In this document: piece after piece, positions 50,558 to 58,821 of the stretch
Numbering within the stretch: position 1 is the stretch's first letter
Layout: each line of letters begins with the position of its first letter
Assembly: GCA_963666035.2 (NCBI GenBank)
Contig: CAXXJI010000008.1
Span: 51,782 to 115,781 of the forward strand
Direction of reading: 5' to 3'
Source: CALMFG01 sp963666035
GTDB taxonomy: Bacteria; Bacillota; Clostridia; Christensenellales; CALMFG01
Length of the DNA stretch: 64,000 nucleotides
Made by a program: the position numbers and the translations under genes
Notes under the pieces: model-generated
Told to the model about the DNA's origin: nothing
Seen by the model: the letters and a program-made list of their open reading frames with translations, nothing else
Databases searched by the model: none

Positions 50558-51577
50558 TTATCTATCCCAGTTCTTTAATTCCTGCTGAATGTAATCCAGC
50601 TTGAGCAAAATCTCTTTCACTTCCGAGACGCTTAAAAGCTCGGTGTTCTGTGAATTATAATCGTCCACCGAGTCCATGCTGGTTTCGCCTTCGTCAAAAT
50701 ACTTATCGTAGTTTAAGTCGCGCTTGTCCGAAGGGATGCGGAAGAACCCGCCCATATCCTCAGCCACCAGATGCTCTTCGCGCGTCAACAGGGTTTCGTA
50801 TTGTTTTTCGCCGTGGCGCGTGCCGATGACCTTAATCTCGTTCTTGGAGCCGAAGATATCAAGGATGGCCTCGGCCAGAACTCCGATGGTGCAGGCCGGT
50901 GCTTTTTGCACCATGATGTCGCCGCACTCAGCGTGCTCGAATGCGAAAATCACAAGTTCCACTGCTTCTTCCAGACTCATGAGAAAACGCGTCATGTTCG
51001 GGTTGGTGATGGTGATTGGCTTTTCGCTTTTAATCTGGTCGATAAACAGCGGAATCACCGAGCCGCGGGAAGCCATGACATTGCCATAGCGTGTACCGCA
51101 GATGACCATCTTTTTCGGGTCCACGGTTTTGGATTTGGCGACAAACACCTTTTCCATCATTGCTTTGGAGATACCCATCGCATTGATGGGATAGGCGGCT
51201 TTGTCGGTGGAAAGGCAGATCACTTTCTTGATATTATTGGCAATCGCGGCATTCAGCACGTTTTCGGTGCCGAGCACATTGGTTTTTACCGCCTCAATGG
51301 GGAAGAACTCGCAGGATGGGACCTGCTTCAGTGCCGCCGCGTGGAATACATAGTCCACGCCAACCATTGCGTCCTGTATGCTTTGCCGGTCGCGTACATC
51401 GCCGATGTAGAACTTGATTTTGTCGTTGCTGTAGGCTTTTCGCATATCGTGCTGTTTTTTCTCGTCCCGCGAGAAGATGCGAATTTCCTTGACGGCGGTG
51501 TTCAAAAAACGATCCAAAACGGCATTGCCGAATGAACCGGTTCCGCCGGTAATCAGCAGGGTTTTTCCATTAAACAT
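50558..51577 (-). CDS. capE: UDP-GlcNAc 4,6-dehydratase/5-epimerase (CapE/WbjB/FnlA type)
   Basis: A 339-residue SDR enzyme with LLITGGTGSFGNAVL, HAAALKQVPSCEFFP and the modified active site (MGISKAMMEK) of the inverting dehydratases. It takes UDP-GlcNAc to the 4-keto-6-deoxy L-arabino intermediate. It is followed at once by capF and capG. Confidence 0.93.
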   Translation of the reverse strand: MFNGKTLLITGGTGSFGNAVLDRFLNTAVKEIRIFSRDEKKQHDMRKAYSNDKIKFYIGDVRDRQSIQDAMVGVDYVFHAAALKQVPSCEFFPIEAVKTNVLGTENVLNAAIANNIKKVICLSTDKAAYPINAMGISKAMMEKVFVAKSKTVDPKKMVICGTRYGNVMASRGSVIPLFIDQIKSEKPITITNPNMTRFLMSLEEAVELVIFAFEHAECGDIMVQKAPACTIGVLAEAILDIFGSKNEIKVIGTRHGEKQYETLLTREEHLVAEDMGGFFRIPSDKRDLNYDKYFDEGETSMDSVDDYNSQNTELLSVSEVKEILLKLDYIQQELKNWDR

Positions 51578-51594
51578 GTATTTCCTCCAATTGT

Positions 51595-52764
51595 TTAATC
51601 AGCCATCAGGCTTTTCAGTGTTTTTAAAAATATATCAGTTGTAAAGTGGCTTTCGTAATACTGGCGGGCGTTTTTGCCCAGCATCGACTTGTCTTTATCA
51701 TCAATAAAATCGCATATGGCTTTTGCCAGAGCGGCTTCGTCTTCGGCTGGGGCGGCATAACCGCACTTGGCTACTGTCAAGATTCTGGTCGCTTCTTTGT
51801 CCGCCGAAACAATGATCGGTTTTCCCGCCGCCATGTAGCCCAAAAGCTTGTTTGGCAGGGTGTGAGCGATGAGATCGTTCTTTGCCAGTGTCAGCACCAG
51901 CGCATCGGCACTTGCGTACAGCGCGGGCATTTCGGAGAACGGCTTTTTGCCTAAGAAAACAAGATTTCTCACTTCCAGTTCTTCGGTCAGTTTCTCGCAT
52001 TCTGCTTTGGCCGAACCGTCGCCTGCCACCGAAATGAATACATCGGTATTTTCCAGCAGTTTGGCCGCTTTCACCAGAGTTTGTACTGACTGCAGGTGTC
52101 CGATATTTCCGGCAAAAACCAGATGAGTTCTTTTGGCGGATTTTTCGGCTTCGGGCAGATGCATGTCCGTTTCATAGAAAGGAAGATAATGCACGTTTTC
52201 ATGTATCCCATGCACATCTTTAAAATATTCGCGAAAGCCCTCAGAGGACACAAAAATTTTGTCCGCCGAAGCGTATACCCACTTTGAAAACTTCCCAACC
52301 ATATTATAAATGCGTGAGTCGGGCTTCACGCCGCCCGAGACCAGGCTTTCCGGCCACAGATCGAAGGTGTAGATATAAAGCGGTTTTTTGGTTAAGCGTT
52401 TTAGGAGCATACCCGGCAGGGCCATTGAAACCGGGGAACTCTGGATGACTAAAATCGCATCAAAATCTTTTTTTAAAAAAAGCGCTCGTAACGTGCCGAA
52501 AAACGCGAAGGAAGCATAGTTGAGGAAAAGACCGATGTTACTTTTGCCTCTGGGTATCAACGATGCACGCACAATATCCACGCCGTCAAGGCGCTGGCGG
52601 CGGTTTCTAAACCCGTGATAGCCCTTGTATATTTTCCCTTCGGGGTAATTCGGCAGACCCGTCAGCACGCGTACCGTATCGCCGTTTTCGGCCAAAAGCG
52701 GACACATGCGAGTCAGCGGAAAACTCTCTGGATAATAGTGCTGGCAAACCACTTGCAATTTCAT
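51595..52764 (-). CDS. Glycosyltransferase family 4 (WbuB-like, probable L-FucNAc transferase)
   Basis: A 389-residue GT-B transferase starting LQVVCQHYYPESFPLTRM, typical of the WbuB group. Other markers are YIYTFDLWPESLVSGG and HTLPNKLLGYMAAGKPII. WbuB transfers L-FucNAc in some O-antigen loci, and the neighbouring genes make that donor. The ATG after AGGAAG is preferred over a longer upstream frame. Confidence 0.85.
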   Translation of the reverse strand: MKLQVVCQHYYPESFPLTRMCPLLAENGDTVRVLTGLPNYPEGKIYKGYHGFRNRRQRLDGVDIVRASLIPRGKSNIGLFLNYASFAFFGTLRALFLKKDFDAILVIQSSPVSMALPGMLLKRLTKKPLYIYTFDLWPESLVSGGVKPDSRIYNMVGKFSKWVYASADKIFVSSEGFREYFKDVHGIHENVHYLPFYETDMHLPEAEKSAKRTHLVFAGNIGHLQSVQTLVKAAKLLENTDVFISVAGDGSAKAECEKLTEELEVRNLVFLGKKPFSEMPALYASADALVLTLAKNDLIAHTLPNKLLGYMAAGKPIIVSADKEATRILTVAKCGYAAPAEDEAALAKAICDFIDDKDKSMLGKNARQYYESHFTTDIFLKTLKSLMAD

Positions 52765-52915
52765 CAAACTTCTTCCTATCAGACTTTTACCATTAATCGC
52801 TTTTGCTTTAAGTATCATATCAAAAGCGACATATAAAGTAAAGAATGAGTGGCGGACACGGCGGCAATCCATTCCGGCAATTTTGTCTTAAAAGGATGAT
52901 TTCGGTCATTTTTTT

Positions 52916-52924
52916 TGCTATAAT
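52916..52924 (+). promoter_or_regulatory. Extended -10 promoter of the wbaP-like gene
   Basis: TGCTATAAT gives a TG-extended consensus -10 box, 51 bases before the ATG. No good -35 box. It lies in the divergent gap between the two arms of the polysaccharide locus. Confidence 0.6.
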
Positions 52925-52975
52925 GTTCAAGACAAAAGCAAACAGAAGAAAATCAACAAAGAAAAGGACACCGCC

Positions 52976-54367
52976 ATGCTGAAAAAGTATTACTATCTCA
53001 TCAACGGCCTTCGCATGATTCTGGATATTTTGATTATCATTGCGTCCTTTGCAGTGGCCTATTATTTACGGTTCTATACGGTTTGGTTCGGGGTGGGCGA
53101 ACTCAGTCTTTCGCTTGCGCAGTATGCCGCCGTTTTGCTGTTTGTGGTGCCCATCCATCTTGTTGGTTATAAGGTGGTGGGGCTTTATGACCAGCTGCGC
53201 ACCAAGAAATTTGCGCTTCAGATGCGCAATATTCTGCTGGTAACGCTGGTCTCCTTGGGCGCTGTGTTTGTTTATCTGTTTCTTTTTAAACTCGATCATT
53301 ATTCCCGTATTCTGCTCGGCATCTTCTACGTCGGAGTCTACTGCGCCACGGTCCTTGCGCATTTTACCGAGAAGAAGCTATTAAATAATTTAAAGATTCG
53401 GGAACACAACCTGAAGCATGTCGTGATTGTGGGCGCGGGACGCATGGGCAAAGAATATGCGCATCGGCTGGTGATGCACCCTGAATTCGGTTTTGATATT
53501 TCGGCTTTTTTTGACGGAGATGCTAAGAAGAGAAACACGGAGGTTTATGGCGCGCAGGTTTTTGATTTAGAAGGTCTGGAGGCGTATTTAAAGGATCACT
53601 TTATCGATCTTCTGGTCATTGCTCTGCCAAATAACGCTACTGAGCTGATCAATAAGGTTATCAACATTTCGGAGCTTTATGGTGTAAAGTCCCAAATTAT
53701 CCCCGACTACTATAAACTGCTGCCGGCGCGGCCCAAGATGGATGATATCGACGGTCTGCCGCTGTTGCATACCCGCTATGTACCGCTGGATAATTGGGGT
53801 AATAAGGTGGTCAAACGGATATTTGATTTCACAGCTGCTTTTTTCGGACTGCTTTTCATCAGCCCGGCCCTGCTGGCAGTAGCCATCATCGTGAAAACCA
53901 CGTCGCCGGGTCCTATCGTGTATAAACAAAAGCGCGTGGGGTATAACCGCCGCATCTTCAATATGTACAAGTTCCGTTCGATGAAATACGTCAAGGACGC
54001 TAAGCCCGGATGGACTACCGAAAACGACGACCGAAAGACCAAATTCGGCGAATTTATGAGAAAGCACAATGTGGATGAACTCTTACAGCTGGTCAATGTC
54101 TTAAAAGGAGATATGAGCCTGGTGGGGCCGCGCCCCGAACAGCCAGCGTTTGTCGAACAGTTTATGTACGAAATCCCGAAGTATATGATTAAGCATCACG
54201 TCAAGCCCGGCATGACCGGATGGGCGCAGGTGAACGGATGGCGCGGGGATACATCGATCGAAGAGCGAATCAAGTGCGATATCTACTATATCGAAAATTG
54301 GTCCTTCGGATTTGATATTAAAATTATGTTTAAAACCCTGTTCCATGGGAAAGAGAATGCGTATTAG
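52976..54367 (+). CDS. Undecaprenyl-phosphate sugar phosphotransferase (WbaP/WcaJ type)
   Basis: A 463-residue initiating transferase. Four N-terminal TM helices (about 12-125), a Rossmann-like middle region (VVIVGAGRMGKEYAH), a fifth membrane segment and the catalytic C-terminal domain (MYKFRSMKYVKD, VGPRPEQPAFVEQF, KPGMTGWAQVNGWRG). It places the first sugar-1-phosphate on undecaprenyl phosphate. Confidence 0.94.
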   Translation: MLKKYYYLINGLRMILDILIIIASFAVAYYLRFYTVWFGVGELSLSLAQYAAVLLFVVPIHLVGYKVVGLYDQLRTKKFALQMRNILLVTLVSLGAVFVYLFLFKLDHYSRILLGIFYVGVYCATVLAHFTEKKLLNNLKIREHNLKHVVIVGAGRMGKEYAHRLVMHPEFGFDISAFFDGDAKKRNTEVYGAQVFDLEGLEAYLKDHFIDLLVIALPNNATELINKVINISELYGVKSQIIPDYYKLLPARPKMDDIDGLPLLHTRYVPLDNWGNKVVKRIFDFTAAFFGLLFISPALLAVAIIVKTTSPGPIVYKQKRVGYNRRIFNMYKFRSMKYVKDAKPGWTTENDDRKTKFGEFMRKHNVDELLQLVNVLKGDMSLVGPRPEQPAFVEQFMYEIPKYMIKHHVKPGMTGWAQVNGWRGDTSIEERIKCDIYYIENWSFGFDIKIMFKTLFHGKENAY

Positions 54368-54368
54368 T

Positions 54369-55343
54369 ATGGACAAAAAAAATATTCCGGTGACCATTCT
54401 TCTGGCCACCTACAACCCCAATATGGAATGGCTGGAAAAACAGCTGGTTTCGCTGAATGAGCAGACCTATGACAATCTTTCGCTTTTAGTGCTGGACGAT
54501 GCATCGCCCGATGTAAAGATCAAGGATATCAAGGTGATGGTGGAAAAAACCATCACCCGCTTTAGCTTTGAGGTACAGCAAAACAAAGAAAACCTTGGGT
54601 CTTGTAAGACCTTTGAGCGGTTGGTCGCTTTGGGAGAAAGCGAAGTTTTTGCCACCTGCGATCAGGACGATATCTGGGAAAAGAATAAAATAGCGCGGCT
54701 TATGGATGTATTGTCGCCGGATGCGACATTGATCTATTCGGATTTGTCCATTATAGACGGACAGGGCATCAAGACGCACAACAGTTTACGGGATATCCGA
54801 AAGCGTTTAAAGCACTTAAGCGGAAGCGGGCTTGCGCCAAAAATTCTATTCCGCAATTTTGTCACCGGTTGTACCATGCTGGTGCGGGCTGATGTGGCAA
54901 AAGCCAGCGTACCGTTCACGAAAGAGATGATCGGCGATCATCATATTACGCTGTATGCGGCGAGCAAGGGCAAGATTCAGTATCTGGACGAACCGCTGGT
55001 GCGTTATCGCCAGCACGAGAGCAACGTAACCGGCATTCTAAAAGGCGTCACCGACAAACAAAGTTATATTGATGTGCGCATTGTGCCGTTGATCAGCCAG
55101 TTTGAAACGCTGAAAACCGTGACGTTTAAAGACGATAAAAAGATGATTAAAGTGATCGATCAAGGATTGAAGTGGCTTAATGCCAGAAAGAAATATTTAA
55201 GCGGACAAGCTGCGGCAGGATTTACGATGATTCGGTATGCAGGGCTTAACTTTAAAACATCACTTTTTGACCTCGCCATGCCGCTGATGCCGAAAAAAGT
55301 GTTTCAAAAGGCATTAAAGGCAATCCGCGGAGAATCAGCATAA
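54369..55343 (+). CDS. Glycosyltransferase family 2 (rhamnosyltransferase-like)
   Basis: A 324-residue GT-A transferase with VTILLATYNPNMEWLEKQL, a LVLDDASPD loop and TCDQDDIWEKNKI carrying the metal-binding Asp. An alternative ATG four codons earlier overlaps the preceding gene. It probably adds a later sugar of the repeat unit. Confidence 0.9.
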   Translation: MDKKNIPVTILLATYNPNMEWLEKQLVSLNEQTYDNLSLLVLDDASPDVKIKDIKVMVEKTITRFSFEVQQNKENLGSCKTFERLVALGESEVFATCDQDDIWEKNKIARLMDVLSPDATLIYSDLSIIDGQGIKTHNSLRDIRKRLKHLSGSGLAPKILFRNFVTGCTMLVRADVAKASVPFTKEMIGDHHITLYAASKGKIQYLDEPLVRYRQHESNVTGILKGVTDKQSYIDVRIVPLISQFETLKTVTFKDDKKMIKVIDQGLKWLNARKKYLSGQAAAGFTMIRYAGLNFKTSLFDLAMPLMPKKVFQKALKAIRGESA

Positions 55344-55345
55344 AA

Positions 55346-55370
55346 AAAGGCGCAGCGCGCCTTATTTTTT
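55346..55370 (+). terminator. Terminator after the GT2 gene
   Basis: AAGGCGC and GCGCCTT with a three-base loop, then ATTTTTT. Confidence 0.75.
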
Positions 55371-55386
55371 ATCATTTAAAAAACAA

Positions 55387-55428
55387 CACCTCCTACTGTA
55401 TTAATCCTTCAATAGGAGGTGCTTTTTT
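55387..55428. terminator. Second, bidirectional terminator
   Basis: CACCTCCTA and TAGGAGGTG form a nine-pair stem with a 17-base loop; T runs occur on both sides. It lies between the converging GT2 and tex genes. Confidence 0.75.
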
Positions 55429-55500
55429 CTCAGAGCCTGCTTTTAAGGGTCAGTTCAGAACGGAAGTCTTTTTAAATCATCTCTAATGGGGGATTGATCG

Positions 55501-57633
55501 TTATACACCGCGAATGGTCAGCGCAATGCGTTTTTTGGGTGCATCGACACTGAGCACTTTGACACTGACAATGTCACCGACCTTCAGTTTGTCCAGCGGA
55601 TGGTTGATAAAGGTATCCGAGATTTCGGAAAGGTGCACCAAACCGTCCTGATGCACACCGATGTCCACAAATGCACCGAAATCCACCACATTGCGCACAG
55701 TGCCGGTGAGAACCATACCGGATTTCAAGTCTTCCAGATGCATGATATCTGATTTCAGCACGGGTGCATCAAAGGCTTCGCGCGGATCGCGGCCGGGCTT
55801 TTTCAGTTCAGCGATGATATCGTTCAGTGTGGGCAGGCCGATCTTGAGTTCAGCGGCGATATCCTTGGCGTCCAGTCGATCCAGTTTGCCGCGCATCTGG
55901 TTTAAGGCATCTTCCGAGGGTTCAAAGCCTTGCTTTAGCATCAGCTGCTTGGCGACGCTGTAGGATTCGGGATGGATGGCTGTGTTATCCAAAACGTTTT
56001 TACCGCCAGGGATGCGAAGAAACCCAGCGCATTGCTCAAACACCTTGGGGCCCAGCTTGCTGACATCTTTCAGCTGGTCGCGCGTTTCAAAGCGGCCAAT
56101 CTGGTTGCGATGGGCGACGATGTTTTCGGCGACTCCGGAAGAAATGCCGGATATATACTTTAATAGAGACGGAGAAGCGGTGTTGAGGTCCACACCCACC
56201 TGATTGACGCAGGACTCCACCACACCCGACAATGTTTCGTTCAGCCGTTTCTGATTGACATCGTGCTGATATTGGCCCACGCCGATCGCTTTGGGGTCAA
56301 TCTTGACGAGTTCGGCCAGCGGATCCTGCAGACGCCGGGCGATTGACACCGCCGAACGCAAGGAAACATCATATTCGGGGAACTCCTGTGCCGCCAGTTT
56401 GGAAGCAGAGTAGACCGAAGCGCCGGACTCGGACACCACAATATAATGGATAGGCAGTCCGTAAGCCTTTATCATATCCGCCACCGCGATTTCAGTTTCC
56501 TTGGAGGCGGTACCGTTGCCGATAGCGATAATGCTGACGCCGTGCTTTTTGATGAGGTTGACTAAGGTGTCTTTGGCTTTATCGAGATTATGATTTTCCA
56601 GCGTCATATAGACGACACCGGTATCCAAAACCTTGCCGGTTTCGTCCACCACAGCCACCTTGTTACCGGTGCGGTAGCCCGGGTCCAGTCCCATCACGGT
56701 TTTGCCTTTGACAGGGGCGGCTAACAGCAGATTTTTTAAATTTTCAGCAAAAATCTTAATCGCCTGTGTTTCGGCTTTCTCGGTCAGCTCGTTACGTATC
56801 TCCCGCTCGGTAGCGGGGAAAATGAGCCGCTTGTATGCATCAGACAGCGCCTCTTCATAGAAGGCATGCCCTGATTCACCGATCACCATGTTCTTTAAAA
56901 GCGCCTGAACAGCCGCTTCTTCCAAAGCCACTTTCACGCTCAGCACCTTTTCTTTCTCGGCTCGATTCAGTGCTAAAATGCGGTGCGGCGCCATGGCTGA
57001 AACGGGTTCTGCAAAATCGTAGTACATATCATAGACTGTGCTTTCGGTGGTGTTGGCCGAGGCAGAAAGTTCACCCTTGACACGCGCGGCTATGCGCATT
57101 TTCTTCCTGAGTTCCGCATCGTCCGAGATCGCTTCGGCAACGATATCTTTGGCGCCCAAAAGGGCATCCTCGACATTTTCAACGCCTTTGTCGGCATCGA
57201 TAAATTTTTCCGCCTGCTGCTTGATATCGGCGTCGGGATTCTGCTTTGAAAGTATAAGTTCGGCCAAGCCTTCAAGCCCCTTTTCCTTGGCGGCGTCCGC
57301 GCGGGTTTTTCGCTTTTGCTTGTATGGGCGGTAGAGGTCTTCCACTTCGGTCAGTGTGGCTGCGGCCGCGATTTTTATCGCCAGTTCGTCGGTCATCTTG
57401 TCCTGCTCGGCAATCAGACGCATAACCTCTTCTTTTCGGGTATTAAGTCCCCGAAGGTAATTCAGCCGGTCACTTAAATCGCGCAATTGATCGTCGGTCA
57501 GTCCGCCTGTGACTTCTTTGCGGTACCGTGCGATAAACGGCACGGTGTTGCCTTCGTCCAACAGGCCGACAGCGGCTTTGATCTGGTTTTCGTGGATGGA
57601 AAGTTCTTTTGAAAGCTGTTTTTTGATGTCCAT
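55501..57633 (-). CDS. tex: Tex-family RNA-binding transcription accessory protein
   Basis: A 710-residue protein. Tex N-terminal domain with KKQLSKELSIHENQIKAAVG and VPFIARYRKEVTGGL. YqgF-like domain (MGLDPGYRTGNKVAVVDE). Helix-hairpin-helix region (VGVDLNTASPSLLKYISG). C-terminal S1 domain (GMVLTGTVRNVVDFGAFVDI). The start ATG begins eight bases after the LUD gene; the longer frame upstream overlaps that gene. Confidence 0.95.
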   Translation of the reverse strand: MDIKKQLSKELSIHENQIKAAVGLLDEGNTVPFIARYRKEVTGGLTDDQLRDLSDRLNYLRGLNTRKEEVMRLIAEQDKMTDELAIKIAAAATLTEVEDLYRPYKQKRKTRADAAKEKGLEGLAELILSKQNPDADIKQQAEKFIDADKGVENVEDALLGAKDIVAEAISDDAELRKKMRIAARVKGELSASANTTESTVYDMYYDFAEPVSAMAPHRILALNRAEKEKVLSVKVALEEAAVQALLKNMVIGESGHAFYEEALSDAYKRLIFPATEREIRNELTEKAETQAIKIFAENLKNLLLAAPVKGKTVMGLDPGYRTGNKVAVVDETGKVLDTGVVYMTLENHNLDKAKDTLVNLIKKHGVSIIAIGNGTASKETEIAVADMIKAYGLPIHYIVVSESGASVYSASKLAAQEFPEYDVSLRSAVSIARRLQDPLAELVKIDPKAIGVGQYQHDVNQKRLNETLSGVVESCVNQVGVDLNTASPSLLKYISGISSGVAENIVAHRNQIGRFETRDQLKDVSKLGPKVFEQCAGFLRIPGGKNVLDNTAIHPESYSVAKQLMLKQGFEPSEDALNQMRGKLDRLDAKDIAAELKIGLPTLNDIIAELKKPGRDPREAFDAPVLKSDIMHLEDLKSGMVLTGTVRNVVDFGAFVDIGVHQDGLVHLSEISDTFINHPLDKLKVGDIVSVKVLSVDAPKKRIALTIRGV

Positions 57634-57640
57634 GTGCAGT

Positions 57641-58261
57641 CTAAAATCCCCAATCTTCTTCAATAATATAGACATAAAATTCATCTTGCCAGTAATTCGG
57701 CCGCTGGTTCCATGTGACGTTGTTGCACATCCGGCGCGGATGATCGCAGGCGTGACACTGATCATCTTCAGCGCAGGGCACATCCAGTCCCACGCGGCGG
57801 GCGTTTTTGCCGCAGGCTTCGTTCTTGATCCTGGCGATACCGTCCATAAAGTTTTTGGCGATCTTGTTTTTGCCCGCCAGCACCACAATTTTTTTTGGGC
57901 CGAAGATAAGACCCGCTACACGGTTGCCGTATCCGTCGATGTTGATCAGTTCACCCTGAAGGGTGATCGCATTGGTACTGGATAAAAACCAGTCTGCCTT
58001 TAAGGCCTGCTGACGAAGGGCCGCGGTTTCCTCGGGCGGCAGACTGCCCGCCAGCATAGAAGAATGCACGGTCTGACCGCGTGCGGTCAGGGCTTCCAGG
58101 ATTTCACCTTCCTTGATCGTCATGCTGGTGCCGGTGCCAACGGATTCGGTTTTAGGTATCAGCTCCAAAATTGCGGCTTTTGCTTCTGTCATGTTTGCAA
58201 ACTTTTGTGCTTTGAAGCCGTTTGCGTTCAGTCGTGTGATGGCTCTATCGATGGCTTCCAT
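57641..58261 (-). CDS. LUD domain protein (LutC/YkgG-like)
   Basis: A 206-residue protein of the LUD/DUF162 family (VGTGTSMTIKEGEILEAL, SSTNAITLQGELINIDGYGNRV). A C-terminal Cys cluster (CAEDDQCHACDHPRRMC) may bind an iron-sulfur cluster. Family members take part in lactate utilisation, but lutA and lutB are not seen here. AAAGGAG precedes the ATG. Confidence 0.9.
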   Translation of the reverse strand: MEAIDRAITRLNANGFKAQKFANMTEAKAAILELIPKTESVGTGTSMTIKEGEILEALTARGQTVHSSMLAGSLPPEETAALRQQALKADWFLSSTNAITLQGELINIDGYGNRVAGLIFGPKKIVVLAGKNKIAKNFMDGIARIKNEACGKNARRVGLDVPCAEDDQCHACDHPRRMCNNVTWNQRPNYWQDEFYVYIIEEDWGF

Positions 58262-58353
58262 AAACTATTTCTCCTTTGGGTTTTTGTTTGAATTATGATT
58301 ATTTTGCTAATAGCATAACGACAGATCGTAATACTTTTTTGCTTGATTTGTAT

Positions 58354-58686
58354 TCAGTGTTCTGTGTCGGAAAATACACATTCATTTCCTGAGTCTGTAT
58401 AAATAAATCTTTTTTGATTGCCTTCCCGGATCAGTGTTAATTCGGTACCGATCGGCATATTGAAAATTGGGATGACAGCCGGTTCGATATTAATCACGGT
58501 TTCCCAGCCGACGACAATCATATTGGACGTTTCGGCCAAATATGCCTCTGTGTCAATGTCGGATAAAAAAACCCAACCATTATCAGCCTTGTGGGAAAAT
58601 GCGTGCCGGATACACCACGTCAGGTTACCCCTTCCTTCCAGAATGTTCCGCGTAACGATGCTGCCGCCCATATTCATATTTGCCAT
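58354..58686 (-). CDS. DUF2185 protein (Imm33-like)
   Basis: A 110-residue protein with GGSIVTRNILEGRGNLTWCI, ADNGWVFLSDIDTEAYLAET and an ending IFNMPIGTELTLIREG, the DUF2185 pattern. Some members are immunity proteins of polymorphic toxins. No toxin is next to it. AGGAGGTG fixes the ATG. Confidence 0.85.
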   Translation of the reverse strand: MANMNMGGSIVTRNILEGRGNLTWCIRHAFSHKADNGWVFLSDIDTEAYLAETSNMIVVGWETVINIEPAVIPIFNMPIGTELTLIREGNQKRFIYTDSGNECVFSDTEH

Positions 58687-58753
58687 AGGAACACCTCCTT
58701 TTTTTTCACACTGTATCATACCACATTCAGCCGTACGCAAACAAATATTTTGA

Positions 58754-58783
58754 TTGACGAAGAGCGCTTTTTTCTACTATGAT
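58754..58783 (+). promoter_or_regulatory. Promoter of lepA
   Basis: TTGACG, 18-base spacer and TATGAT, 38 bases before the lepA start. Confidence 0.65.
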
Positions 58784-58821
58784 AAAAGGCGAGAAAAACG
58801 AAACCCTAACGGAGGAAACAC

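Noticed and set aside
50771..51535. 254-codon frame antisense to capE
   Set aside because: The capE frame has all dehydratase motifs; the antisense protein is rich in His and Phe, as typical for shadows.
57634..57888. N-terminal extension of the tex frame
   Set aside because: The 85 extra codons overlap the LUD gene in another frame and have no Tex similarity; the internal ATG matches the family start.
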